A stretch of 64,000 nt of DNA from Spiroplasma litorale (GCF_001267155.1 NZ_CP012357.1:248001-312000), one strand, 5' to 3'; counted from the first letter of the stretch, positions 10,306 through 24,407 are shown. Program-made: numbers and translations. Notes: generated by a model not told the origin, from the letters alone.

Positions 10306-10976
10306 ATGATATTAAATGTTTCTACAAATAAATATTTAAGAAAAAAACTTATATTTATATTTTTTGTTTTTATTAGATTTTTAATTTTTAATAATTATTT
10401 TTTCTTATTTTTTAATATATTTATGAGTTACTTGATTAACTCTAATTTTTTTTCTTAATAATTAGATTTTTTTCATTTTTATCCATACTATATTTTTTGA
10501 AAAAAACTTTAAAAAAAGAATTTACAAAGTCTAAAAATAGAATAGTCAATAAATCTGAATTACTTATTTTGTTAATTATTATAATTTTAGAATATTTCTT
10601 AAATTTACAAAAAGCCTTTTTTAATAACGAATTATTTTTGAGCAACCAATGAAGAAATGATTTTTTAAAATTTTTGATATGAAATTCAACGCTTTTTTTG
10701 ATTTTATTTGCAACCTTTGTTCTTTATATAATTTCTTACAATTTATCATATTATTTTTTAAAGATCAGAAATTTTTATAACCACATTTTTAAAATCAAAA
10801 ATCTATTTCTAGACTCAATAAAAACTATTTATAATTTTACACTTTATTTTCTTTACAAATTATTTTTATTTAAAATTAAAGCTAGATTTTTAATTAATGA
10901 TTTAGTTATAAATTATAAAAAAACTAAGAAAATATATTTTATAAAATTCGTATATGGTGATAAAGTCAAAAAATAA
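10306..10976 (+). pseudogene. Hydrophobic membrane protein gene broken by a frameshift
   Basis: A GGAGA ribosome site precedes ATG 10306, which opens 50 very hydrophobic residues ending at TAA 10456. One frame over, an open stretch runs from 10446 to 10976 and encodes a further ~175 residues with two or three hydrophobic segments and a basic C-terminus (FIKFVYGDKVKK). The two overlap at a run of eight T, the expected site of an indel. Read together they give one membrane protein of about 220 residues, 34 nt ahead of the ABC ATPase, suggesting a lost exporter component. The sequence is extremely Phe/Ile/Leu rich. Family unknown. It could also be two small separate proteins. Confidence 0.5.
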
Positions 10977-11010
10977 ATTTATATTATTATTTTAAAAAAA
11001 AGGAGGAAAT

Positions 11011-12003
11011 ATGAAAAATAATATAAATAAAATTGAAAATTTAGAAAAAAAATTTAAATCAGGTTACGGAATTGAAAATATTAATTTTATTGTAAAACCT
11101 GGTAGAGTATTTGGTTATTTGGGCCCTAACGGAGCGGGAAAATCAACTACAATTAGATCTTTAATGGGATTCATTAAACCTAACTCTGGAAGTTCTATAA
11201 TAAAAAAAAGAAATGAAAATGAGATTGAAAACATAATATCTTATGATTCATGAAATGATAAAGACCATACACAAAAAATAATAATAGGATATGTACCAGG
11301 AGAAATTGCATTTCCCCAACATATGACAGGATTAAATTTATTAAAAATGGTGTTCAAATTAAGAAATATGACAAATTGAGAAATAGTTAAGCAAAATATT
11401 TTATATTGAGAATTTGATCCAAATTTAAAAATAAAAAAAATGTCAAAAGGTATAAAACAAAAACTTGCACTTGTTATCGCTTGAATGCATAATCCAGATA
11501 TTATCATTCTTGATGAACCCACAACCGGTTTAGACCCACTAATGCAGGAAAAATTTATTGCTCTTGTTAAAAAATCTAAAAATGAAGGTAAAGTAATAAT
11601 AATGTCATCACACATCTTTTCGGAGATTGAAAAAACATGTGATACTGTGGCAATAATTAAAAAAGGTAAAATAGTATCATTAATAGATATAGAAGATATA
11701 AAGTATAATAATGAAAAAACTTATGAAGTAAAATTTATAAAAGATATGAAAGTTGAAACTATAGAATCTAATTTATGAAAAATCGATTCTTTTAAAGATA
11801 ACATTTTTATTTTTAATGTAAAAAACAAAAATGTAAATAATTTTTTAGAATTTATATCAAAACAAAAAGTAGAATTTTTAAAAGAACACCCATTAGACTT
11901 AGAAAAGTATTTTATGACATATTATGAAAATGAGGTTTCTACACTTGTTAAAGAAAATATTGATAAATTCGAACATAATATTAAGCCAGCATCAAAACAT
12001 TAA
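11011..12003 (+). CDS. ABC transporter ATP-binding protein (ABC-2 exporter type)
   Basis: 330 residues. Walker A GPNGAGKSTT (about 38-47), Q-loop region GYVPGEIAFPQHMT, a degenerate signature MSKGIKQKLALVIAW in place of LSGGQ, Walker B plus D-loop IIILDEPTTGLDP and switch His MSSHIFSEI. About 100 C-terminal residues beyond the ATPase core resemble the regulatory tail of multidrug or bacteriocin exporters. An AAAGGAGG site precedes the ATG. The TAA stop is followed in the same frame by permease coding sequence, so this may once have been the N-terminal half of a fused ATPase-permease. Substrate unknown. Confidence 0.88.
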
Positions 12004-12039
12004 GCAAAATTAGAATTTGTAAAAAGAACATATAAAAGA

Positions 12040-12798
12040 ATGTCTACATTGTGACTTTTTTTAACTATAATTCCGATATTAATGTTGATAACTTTCTTTA
12101 TTACATTGAAATTTAATGGAAGTTTTAATTATGACCAAAATCTTAGTGGTTTAGAGTTGATAAAAGAGAAATTATCAATGAAAATTAAATTCGATAGAAT
12201 ATTAAATATGATGTTTTTTGGTAATTTAGGGTATTTATTACCAATTGTTTTTATTGTGGTAACTTCTGGTTCTGTAATTTCTGGCGAATTAGAAAAAAGG
12301 ACTATGTCAAACATAATAAATACAAATCTAACAAGAAGAAGTATTTTAATTACAAAACTAGCTTGCCTAGTTAGTTTAATATTAATAGCAGTTTTTGCAG
12401 AGTGAATAATTACAATAATTTTAATATATGGAATAAATGCACAGGAATTTTTTGATATATTAAAACTTGGAATTAAGTTTTTAGGGTTATTTTTAATGCT
12501 TTTATTATTTAGTTCTATAGGATTTATATCAAGTTGTTATTTTAATAGAAGCGTTCATACACTATCAATAATAGGAGTGATAGTAATAATATCATTAGTA
12601 TTATCAATTGTTGCAACTACTGATAAAACATTAGAATGAATGAAATATTTATCTATAAACACTTTATTTGATTATTCAAACATTGATCCTAACAAACTTT
12701 CTAGTTTTTTAGGACAATATATGATAATGCTGTTTTTATCTATTGGGTTGTATGTATCTTCATATTTTATTTTTACAAAAAAAGATTTATCTTTATAA
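12040..12798 (+). CDS. ABC-2 type permease (N-terminus probably truncated)
   Basis: From ATG 12040 the product is about 252 residues with six hydrophobic segments: LFLTIIPILMLITFFI, LGYLLPIVFIVVTSGSVISG, LACLVSLILIAVFAEW and three more to the end. GELEKRTMSNIINTNLTRRSI, between helices 2 and 3, is the conserved cytoplasmic loop of ABC-2 permeases. The expected amphipathic N-terminal helix (KLEFVKRTYKR) is encoded in frame upstream of this ATG, directly after the ATPase TAA, with no start codon or good ribosome site. The present start therefore looks like a remnant or a reinitiation site. Confidence 0.75.
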
Positions 12799-12853
12799 TT
12801 TTGTTTATAAATAATAACTAGTTTTATACAAGTTTTTTTATTACAAATTTAAA

Positions 12854-12883
12854 AAAACTAAAATTATTCTAAATTTTAGTTTT
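12854..12883 (+). terminator. Hairpin terminator after the ABC permease
   Basis: A stem of about 12 bp (AAAACTAAAATT paired with AATTTTAGTTTT) around a 6-nt loop. It lies 55 nt after the permease stop, and its T-rich 3' arm would support intrinsic termination. Confidence 0.6.
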
Positions 12884-12888
12884 GCCAA

Positions 12889-12905
12889 TGTGGATATGTG
12901 GATAA
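12889..12905 (+). promoter_or_regulatory. Two overlapping DnaA-box-like 9-mers upstream of the rRNA operon
   Basis: TGTGGATAT (12889-12897) is followed, sharing one base, by TGTGGATAA (12897-12905). The second is the exact complement of the consensus DnaA box TTATCCACA and the first differs at one base. They lie about 150 bp upstream of the probable rRNA promoter, in otherwise featureless AT-rich DNA. No replication genes adjoin them, so this is not an obvious origin. Binding is inferred from the consensus only. Confidence 0.5.
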
Positions 12906-13053
12906 GTTTTTTTAAAAAAATACCTCTATTTGTGTATTTTTAAGCATATAATAAGAAATAAGACTAAAATATAAACATATATGGGTATATTTTATATAAA
13001 TATGCAAAATATTAAATAAATTTAAAAAAAATAAAAATATTTTATAAAAACTA

Positions 13054-13082
13054 TTGATTAATGAAATTAAAGGTGATATTCT
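13054..13082 (+). promoter_or_regulatory. Probable rRNA operon promoter
   Basis: TTGATT and TATTCT are separated by exactly 17 nt, about 140 nt upstream of mature 16S. That leaves room for the leader and processing stem found downstream. Confidence 0.45.
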
Positions 13083-13223
13083 CTTAATTGTCATTGTTTT
13101 AGTGACGAAACGATCTTTGAAAACTAGATAGAACAACCAATTATTTGTACAATTAATTGTTCAATTATTTGAGTAAACAACAAAAAAAAGAGATATAAGC
13201 CATGAATCAAAATTTCACATTTT
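13083..13223 (+). other. 16S leader with RNase III processing-stem arm
   Basis: The leader contains TCTTTGAAAACTAGATAGAAC (13111-13131). Its 3' 15 bases are the reverse complement of GTTCTATCTAGTTTT at 14813-14827 in the 16S-23S spacer. The two arms would close a long stem around 16S, the usual RNase III substrate. A similar TTCTTTGAAAACTGAATA motif recurs before 23S (14882-14899). No gene is seen in the leader. Confidence 0.6.
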
Positions 13224-14745
<1,522 letters not shown>

Positions 14746-15030
14746 TATGGAGTAATACATAGATATATATAAGCTGAGTGAATATTAATAGACAGCTTTT
14801 GGCTTGTATCTTGGTTCTATCTAGTTTTCAGAGATTGTTTTAGTTTTTTTACAAACTTGACAATTTCTGAAAAGAAATCGTTCTTTGAAAACTGAATATT
14901 AGATGAATTAGACAATTTTATTTTTCTTACGTTTCAATATAAACGTAATAGTAACTTAAAAAGTTTTACTAAGAAAACTAAAATTTCAATTTTATATAGA
15001 TTATCTATATTTGCAATAAGGTTTTTCTTT
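14746..15030 (+). other. 16S-23S spacer without tRNA genes
   Basis: 285 nt with no cloverleaf on either strand. It contains the 3' arm of the 16S processing stem (14813-14832) and a TTCTTTGAAAACTG motif shared with the 16S leader, plus AT-rich sequence that should pair around 23S. Confidence 0.8.
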
Positions 15031-17935
<2,905 letters not shown>

Positions 17936-18046
17936 AAGAAAGAATCTTATAAACAATTGCTTTATAGATATATATAACATCTAATACTCAGTTTTGAGAG
18001 AATGATTTAGTTATTTTTTTAAAATAACTTCTCTCTCAAGCACAAG

Positions 18047-18153
18047 ATCTGGTGATTATGGTGCTGAGGTCACACCTGTTCCCATACCGAACACAGAAGT
18101 TAAGCTCAGTTACGCCGAAGATAGTATAATGCGAAAATAGGAAGTTGCCAGTT
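18047..18153 (+). rRNA. rrf: 5S ribosomal RNA
   Basis: About 107 nt. TCTGGTG at the 5' side pairs with TGCCAG at the 3' end. ACACCTGTTCCCATACCGAA and CACAGAAGTTAAGCTC are the conserved helix and loop sequences. Third gene of the rRNA operon, 110 nt after 23S and directly before the operon terminator. Confidence 0.95.
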
Positions 18154-18159
18154 TAAATA

Positions 18160-18187
18160 AAAAAACCTGCATTAGCAGGTTTTTTTA
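18160..18187 (+). terminator. rRNA operon terminator
   Basis: AAAACCTGC pairs with GCAGGTTTT around ATTA and is followed by a T run, seven bases after 5S. Confidence 0.9.
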
Positions 18188-18276
18188 TTTAAATGCAAAG
18201 ATAAAAATAATTTGGTTATATTTAAAAATAACTATTTATTTAATATAAATGTTATTATTTTAATTAAGGTGAGTAT

Positions 18277-19323
18277 ATGATAAAAAAAATAGATAATATA
18301 TTAAAAGAATTTAACAAAGAGATTTCAGAAGTTTCTAGCAAAAGTAATTTAGAATCTATCAAAAAAAAATATTTAGGTAAAGATTCAGAATTAAATAATA
18401 TTTTAAAAGATATTAAAAAGGTTGGTAACGAAGAAAGAAAAGAAGTTGGTAATAAATCTAATGAAGTTAAAAACTCAATTATTTCTTTAATTACAGAACA
18501 ACAAGAAAAATTTGACCTAATAGATTTAAAGAAACAACTTGAAGTTGAAAAAATTGATCAAACATTTCCTGGAATTAATTTAAAACAAGGTTCTATACAT
18601 CCTTTAAATATTGCTATTAATGAAGTGTGTGAAATTTTTAAAGAATTAGGATATCAATTAATAGATGGAAATGAAATAGAAACTGATGAATATTGTTTTC
18701 AAAAATTAAATATGCCAATTGGTCATCCTGCAAGAGATATGCAAGATACTTTTTATATTGATGATAAAACAGTTTTGAGAACCCATGCTACAAACATAAC
18801 TGCAAGAATGCTTACTTATTGTGCAAAAAATAATTTGAAAGATATGGCTGTTTTGAGTTTTGGTAATGTATATAGAAGAGATGATGATGATGCGACACAC
18901 TCACATCAATTTATGCAAATGGATGTTTTTGCAATTGGTAAAGATATAAGTTTTGCAAATCTTAAATGAATTTTAGAGCATTTATGCAAAAGGTTATTTT
19001 CAGAAAATACAAAAATTAGAATGAGACCAAGTTTTTTTCCTTTTACTGAACCATCAGCAGAAGTAGATGTAGAATGTATAAATTGTAGTGGTAAAGGTTG
19101 TTCGATTTGCAAAAATACTGGATTTATTGAAATATTGGGTTCTGGTATGATAGACCCAAATGTTTTAATACAAAATGGTTTAGATCCAAACGAAATTACC
19201 GGCCTTGCATTTGGAGTTGGAATTGAGAGAATCGCAATGTTGAAATATAACTTAAAAAATATAAGAGACTTATATGAAAATGATGTCAGATTTTTAGATC
19301 AATTCACATTTTTTGGAAACTAG
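18277..19323 (+). CDS. pheS: Phenylalanyl-tRNA synthetase alpha subunit
   Basis: 348 residues, normal length. Charges tRNA-Phe as an alpha2-beta2 enzyme with PheT. The N-terminal coiled coil (about 1-90) binds tRNA. Class II motifs are seen: [19 protein letters not shown], motif 2 around [23 protein letters not shown] and motif 3 [36 protein letters not shown] is the cysteine cluster commonly seen in Gram-positive PheS. AAGGTGAG precedes the ATG. It is 12 nt ahead of pheT in the same operon and directly downstream of the rRNA terminator. Confidence 0.97.
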
Positions 19324-19334
19324 AGAGGTATTAA

Positions 19335-21740
19335 ATGTATATTACAAGAAATTGACTAAGTAAATTTATTGATCTTACAGGGGTAAAAGATGTAGAAATT
19401 ACTAATGCTTTAAATTCATTAGGTTTTGAAGTCGAATCATATAAAAATTATTCTAAATTAAACGACAAATTAAAAATTGTTCACGTCGGTAGTGTCACAC
19501 CAATTGAAAATACCAAGTTAAACTTTTGTTTTATAGATAGTGGTGAAGATTTGGTTACCCCAGTTGTTTGTGGTGCAAAGAATATTGCCGAAGGTGATTA
19601 TGTTATATGAGCTGAACCAGGTAAAACAATATCTACTGGCCAAAAATTAGCAAAAAAAGAAATTATGGGAAAAATTTCAGAAGGAATGATTTGTTCTTTA
19701 ACTGAAATTGGTTTAAACGAATCATCTCAAATAGATGAAGAGTTAGAAGGTATATATAAAATTTATACAAAAGAAGAAACTTATAAACTTATTGGTTTTG
19801 AAAATGCACTCGAAAAAATTGGTTTTTTAGACTCTGTTTGAGAAGTTGATTTAACTTTAAATAGAAGTGATGCTTTAGCTGCATTTCAATTATTAAAAGA
19901 AATTGCAAATTATTTTGATAAAGAAATTGTAGATTACTCAAAAAACTTTGAATTTAAAATTGACGAAAAAGTTAATGACGTAACTCTAAAAGTAGATAAT
20001 AATACAGACAAAATTATTGACTCATTATCTTATTTGGTAATAGATTTAAAAGAAGTGGTTTCATTTAACGGTAAATACAGTAATCAGTTATTTTCAAATG
20101 ATGATATCTGATTAAAATTTAACTCAGTTAAAAAATCAAATAATTTCTTTGAAAATATTCAGAACATGGTGTCAATTGAAACTGGTTTGCCACCTATATT
20201 GATAGATGCTGATAAAGCAAAAAATATAACCATTAAAAAAACAGTTTTAGATGATAAAGAGTGTTTACAAATTTTATCTGAAAATAACGAAGTAGGAATA
20301 GTTGGAATAAAAATAAATGAAGATTTTCTTGTTACTAATAATACAAAAAAAGTATTAGCAATATTTGGATCTTTTAATAATGTTTTTATGAGAAATCAGC
20401 AAAAAAAATTCAATGCTAACAACACTTCAATTCAAAGATTTACAAAACCTTTATCAAAAAATTTGATTGGACCTGCATCTAAAAGACTTTTATACTTACT
20501 ATATAACTACAATATTTTTAGTAAAACTTCAGGAATAGTGAGTGTAGTAACCCCAGAATTGAATAGTAAAAAAATAAAGGTTTCATTAAATTACATTAAC
20601 ACTTTACTTGGTACAAATTTAACATTTGTTGAAATAATAAACTTATTTAAAACTTTGGATTTTGAAGTTACTCATGAAGAAGATATGCTTATTTTTAAAA
20701 TTGACTCAAATAGAACAGACATAGAAAATCAATCAGATATTTGTGAGGAAATTGCTAGACTTTATGGGTATGATAACATAAAATCTGTACCACCCAAAAT
20801 AATTGCCAACCCAATAAAAAAAGAATTAAATTTAAATATTAAAAATAAAGTGGATTCATATCTTTATGGTAAGGGTTTTAACAACATTAAAACTTATTCT
20901 TTAATATCTGAAAAAAACCTAAAAAACTGAAATTTATTCAATATATTAAATCCAATAAAAGTAATGTCCCCTTTAAGTAAATTTAAAGAGTTTTATCGAA
21001 CAAACTTATCTAACTCAATAATTGAAATAGCAAGTTTAAACGCAACAAAAGGGTCTAAGGAATTAAGTCTTTATGAATTTGCGGACATTTATAATTCTGA
21101 TGGACTAAGAATGAAACATTTAGGTATTTTGATTTCTGGAAATATAATTAAAGATAAAGCGAATAATCTTGAAATTAAATCAACATTTTTCTATATAAAA
21201 GGAATTTTTGAATCAATTATTTCTATTTATAATATAAGTACTAAAGAATTGAGTTATGTGGAGCTAAAAAAACCAAATAATGAAATACATCCATTTATAA
21301 GTTTTAAAGTTTTATACAAAAATGATATATTAGGAGTGATTTTTAAATTAAACCCTAGATACGAACAATCTTTGAAACTTAGTACAACCTATGTGTGTGA
21401 ATTGGACATAAGTGCTTTAGAAAAAAATAAAAATAGTAATATTATAATAAAACCAATTTCAAAATATCAATCTTCTACAAGGGATATTACATTTATACTT
21501 AAAAAAGACAGTTTTTATTCAGATATTATATCAAAAGTAACTAAGGAAATTAAAAATCTAGTAGATTGTAGCCTTATTGATTTATATGTTGATGATGAAC
21601 TTAATAAAAATAACTGCATCTCAGTAACTATTAGCTTGAAATTTAACTCAGATGAAAAACAATTAACGGATGCTGAGATAAACGACAGTTTTGAGAAAAT
21701 ACTATTAAATTTCAATAAGATAAATATAGAGGTTAAATAA
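19335..21740 (+). CDS. pheT: Phenylalanyl-tRNA synthetase beta subunit
   Basis: 801 residues. Starts MYITRNWLSKFIDLTGV with Trp encoded by TGA. The tRNA-binding OB domain (about 38-150) contains VVCGAKNIAEGDYV and EGMICSLTEIG. The B3/4 editing domain, the B5 domain with DSNRTDIENQSDICEEIARLYGYDNI and a C-terminal ferredoxin-like anticodon-binding domain (TRDITFILKKD...ISVTISLKF...LTDAEIN) follow. Ribosome site AGAGAGG. Its stop overlaps the next ATG by one base, so translation is coupled to the YceD-like gene. Confidence 0.97.
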
Positions 21741-22228
21741 TGTTAAAAAAAGACTTTTATTTACAAAAAAATATAAAATTTAATGAAAATTGAAAAGAAG
21801 AGATAGAAATAAATAGAGATTTAATAATATCTTTAAAAAATTTGTCAATATTGGGCGAAGCAAATTTCGATGATATAAGTACTGTATTATCTATAAAAGC
21901 AAAAATAAAAACTGATATATATGCAATTGATTCAAGAGATGGAACTAATTTTTGATTAAATGATCAAATATATGTTTGAGACGAAGAATATACATTTGAT
22001 TTAAAGAATAGCGATCAATATAATATAATAATTGAAGAAGATTTTAGTATAAAAGAATATGCAATTGACCAAATACTTTTAAATATTCCTATAAATTTAA
22101 CAAATAATTATGGTAAAATCTCTTATGTTGGCAGTAATTATATTTATCTAACAGAAGATGAATATGAAAAAGAATCTGAAAATCAAATTGATGAAAGATG
22201 AAAAAAACTTAAAGATTACAAATTTTAA
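21740..22228 (+). CDS. yceD: YceD/DUF177-family protein
   Basis: 162 residues, acidic, with several TGA-encoded Trp (NENWKEEIEI, GTNFWLNDQIYVWDEEYTF). The position immediately upstream of rpmF, plus a middle part with the IDQILLNIPINL motif, fits the DUF177 (YceD) family, linked to 23S rRNA accumulation in other bacteria. The typical C-terminal cysteine is absent and the tail ends EDEYEKESENQIDERWKKLKD, the usual DPRWxxLK-like ending. It overlaps pheT by one base. The assignment rests on that ending and gene order. Confidence 0.7.
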
Positions 22229-22244
22229 TTCGGAGGTGAAAAAT

Positions 22245-22421
22245 ATGGCTGTACCATTTAGAAAAACCAGTAAAGCTGCAAAAAATAAGCGTAGAAGTCA
22301 TTTAGCGTTGGCTAGTTCTGCAATTATTTCATGTTCAAATTGTGGTAGTATGATAAGACCACATAGAGTTTGTCGTGAATGTGGACATTACAAAAATAAA
22401 GAAGTAAAAAAAGTAGACTAA
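22245..22421 (+). CDS. rpmF: 50S ribosomal protein L32
   Basis: 58 residues. MAVPFRKTSKAAKNKRRSH is the L32 N-terminus. Two CxxC pairs, CSNC and CREC, form the zinc-binding version of L32. A strong GGAGGTG lies seven bases before this ATG, which decides the start over the longer upstream reading. The next feature is a terminator, so it ends the pheS-pheT-yceD-rpmF run. Confidence 0.96.
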   Translation: MAVPFRKTSKAAKNKRRSHLALASSAIISCSNCGSMIRPHRVCRECGHYKNKEVKKVD

Positions 22422-22450
22422 AACTTGCATTTTAATAAGCAAGTTTTTTT
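22420..22450 (+). terminator. Terminator after rpmF
   Basis: AAACTTGC pairs with GCAAGTTT, followed by a run of ten T. Confidence 0.85.
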
Positions 22451-22469
22451 TTTAAAAAAAAAAAAAAAA
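22444..22469 (+). repeat. T10-A16 homopolymer block
   Basis: Ten T are immediately followed by about sixteen A. The T run is the terminator tail of rpmF. The A run lies 12 nt upstream of a TATAAT (22481-22486) serving the next gene. Such runs slip easily during replication. Confidence 0.8.
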
Positions 22470-22496
22470 CTGTCGATATATATAATGGAGGTTTAT

Positions 22497-22826
22497 ATGA
22501 AATTTACATTATATAACGAGTTGGTAAACCAAATTATACCGCTTACAATTACATTTTCATTTAAAGATATTGATATAGATTATTCTCGCGAGGATATAAA
22601 TATAAATTCTTTTTCAAATATACTTAACAAGTCCCATCCGGTCACAGCAATAAATCTACTTAGGTCATTTAAATTTTATTACAAAATGTTTGTAGGATTA
22701 TTTTTAAAAGATAATGAGTATTTATTAAAAGATCCAAACTCAAACATATTTTTTTTGAGTCATAAACAAATTTTAAAGGAGTTGGAGCAGAATATAGCAA
22801 CGTTTGAGAACAAAATACTACACTAA
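22497..22826 (+). CDS. Small hypothetical protein, 109 residues
   Basis: GGAGG lies eight bases before ATG 22497, which is preferred over an in-frame ATG further upstream that falls in the homopolymer and terminator. A TATAAT at 22481 could be its own -10. The product is soluble, with mixed helices (INLLRSFKFYYKMFVGLFLKD, HKQILKELEQNIATFENK). I do not recognise it. Its last codons and stop lie inside the left direct repeat of the downstream IS element, so the C-terminus ENKILH sits in duplicated target DNA; the insertion did not change the reading. Confidence 0.65.
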   Translation: MKFTLYNELVNQIIPLTITFSFKDIDIDYSREDININSFSNILNKSHPVTAINLLRSFKFYYKMFVGLFLKDNEYLLKDPNSNIFFLSHKQILKELEQNIATFENKILH

Positions 22827-22843
22827 AAAAGTAGTTAAATCCC
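22814..22843 (+). repeat. Left copy of long target-site direct repeat
   Basis: 30-32 bp (22813-22844 at most) identical to 24319-24350. It contains ACTAC...GTAGT as an internal inverted repeat. It includes the stop codon of the upstream small gene. Read with the right copy, it is the duplication made by insertion of the IS element between them. Confidence 0.85.
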
Positions 22844-24319
22844 TGTCAATAACAAATTAATTTTTTCTAAAACTTTATTTTTTGAGTTTTTATAAAATAT
22901 TCAATTAGTATACTTTCAAGGACTGCTTGTTTTTATTGGCTTAAATTTTATTTATCTCAGCCGGGTTTTTATCTTCATACACCTCTTTATAAGTAGAATT
23001 TTGTAACACTTCTAATAAAGGCATTCATTTGCTATATGAGTTTGAATATAGTTTTCCATCAAATATCTCAACAACCATTATCTTTGTTTTATTTTTATAA
23101 AATACTGGTCCTCCATTTGAATGCGGAATATAGTACTTATTTTGGTATTTTATAGTTGAACCCTTATTTACTGTTCTTTCAAATCTTCTAGATAAATAAA
23201 AATCTATATTTTTAGTTTCTTCAAAAAATCTAAAAGAATTAGTGATATTCTCTATTTGAAGGGAAAACTGTGAATTATATTTATCTATATATTCATCTAA
23301 AAACAAATTAGCTTGGTTTATAGTTGATATATTATTTTCTTTAAGTTCCTTTGGCAGGCGATCTTGAAGTGTATTTCACAACCTTTCAATACGACCTTTG
23401 GTTTTTGGAACGCTAGATGTTGTTAATTTTATTCCTAAGTTGTGACACAAAAATCCGTATTGTGTTAAGGAGTCAGAATGTAGATCTGACTCCTTTTCTT
23501 TTGGACTTCAAAATACCGTTCTTTTGTCTGTCAATATTTCTTTAGGAATTCCATAGTTAAGCAAAACTTTCTTTGTGATATTGTAATAACCCATAAGAGT
23601 TTCTTCAGTGTCAAAATATAAAGCCGATATTTTGCCAGTAGCATCATCAATAAAACCATGTAGATATCATTTTTCTTCTTTAATTCAGTAATGTACAGAA
23701 GCATCTGTTTGCAACCTTTCTCCAAACTCAGTTTTTCTATGTTGCATCGGATGACTATTTTCAATACTTAATAAAGTATTTAAATACTCTTTTTTTTCTA
23801 TATTTTTTATATTTTGATTTTTTAAACTGTAGCTATTTCTTGTTTAATTATTTTTTTAGTTACTCTATGTATTCTTGGAGAATACATGTTATTTTCCTTT
23901 AATAAACTAAGTAAATATGTATACGAAACTTTTATATTATAATTTTCTAGCAACTTTTCTTGAAAGTGTTTGTAATTATAGTCACAAAATTCATCTTTAT
24001 ATAATTTAATTATTTTTTGACTAATATCATCGCTAATTCTTTTGCAAGACAATCTGCCAGTATTCTTATGAATAAAAGCTATGTAATCAATTTTTTTATA
24101 TTTATTAATTAATATATTTACATTTCTAATTGTTTGACATAACTTTATAGAAGCTGACTCTTTTGTTATTTTTTAATGTATAACGTCTTTGATAATTTCC
24201 GTTCCCTTTTTTTCATTCATTTTTAAATATCTCCTCATTTTAAACATCCCAATAAAATAATTATAGTTTGGGAAATTTTAATTTGTTATATATAAGGAAA
24301 ATATCATATGTTATTGACA
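22844..24319 (-). mobile_element. IS1202-like insertion sequence with ~30-bp target duplication, decayed
   Basis: About 1.48 kb. The outer ends are TGTCAATAACA on the left and its complement TGTTATTGACA on the right, an 11-bp terminal inverted repeat. The transposase reads on the minus strand and has a DDE-type core. The identical flanks of about 30 bp are far longer than the 2-10 bp left by most IS families; target duplications of 24-29 bp are known for the IS1202 group. Assignment to IS1202 rests on the long duplication and transposase layout and is tentative. Confidence 0.75.
22941..24220 (-). pseudogene. DDE transposase of the IS1202-like element (one nonsense, one frameshift)
   Basis: Starts at ATG 24220 behind AGGAGAT. 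After 15 residues it meets TAA at 24173-24175. The same frame goes on with KESASIKLCQTIRNVNILIN (helix-turn-helix), AFIHKNTGR, then ends at TAA near 23822. A -1 shift there continues to the stop at 22941: ERLQTDASVHYW, GFIDDATGKI, EILTDKRTVFW and TKGRIERLWNTLQDRLPKEL supply the D, D and E catalytic positions. The C-terminal beta-rich domain ends EVYEDKNPAEINKI. The shift lies at a TTTAAAAAA run but is not a canonical slippery heptamer in the zero frame, so mutation is more likely than programmed recoding. Confidence 0.75.
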
Positions 24320-24349
24320 AATACTACACTAAAAAAGTAGTTAAATCCC
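24320..24349 (+). repeat. Right copy of long target-site direct repeat
   Basis: Identical to 22814-22843. The next bases form the -35 of the mraZ promoter, so the insertion left that promoter intact. Confidence 0.85.
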
Positions 24350-24378
24350 TTGAAATTACAATAAAGTGGTATATAATA
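24350..24378 (+). promoter_or_regulatory. dcw operon promoter
   Basis: TTGAAA (24350-24355) and TATAAT (about 24372-24377) are separated by 16 nt, roughly 30 nt upstream of the mraZ ATG. Confidence 0.7.
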
Positions 24379-24400
24379 TATATTGTGTGGGAGAAAGTGG
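24363..24400 (+). promoter_or_regulatory. Candidate MraZ-binding repeats
   Basis: AAAGTGG occurs at 24363-24369 and 24394-24400, and TGTGTGG at 24384-24390. The last two are 10 bp apart, one helical turn. This matches the AAAGTG-type direct repeats that MraZ binds upstream of its own operon in mollicutes. One copy lies in the promoter spacer, the others between the -10 and the ribosome site. Confidence 0.6.
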
Positions 24401-24407
24401 GGGAAAT

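Noticed and set aside
14746-15030. Spacer tRNAs between 16S and 23S
   Set aside because: No cloverleaf with T-loop GTTCRA is present.
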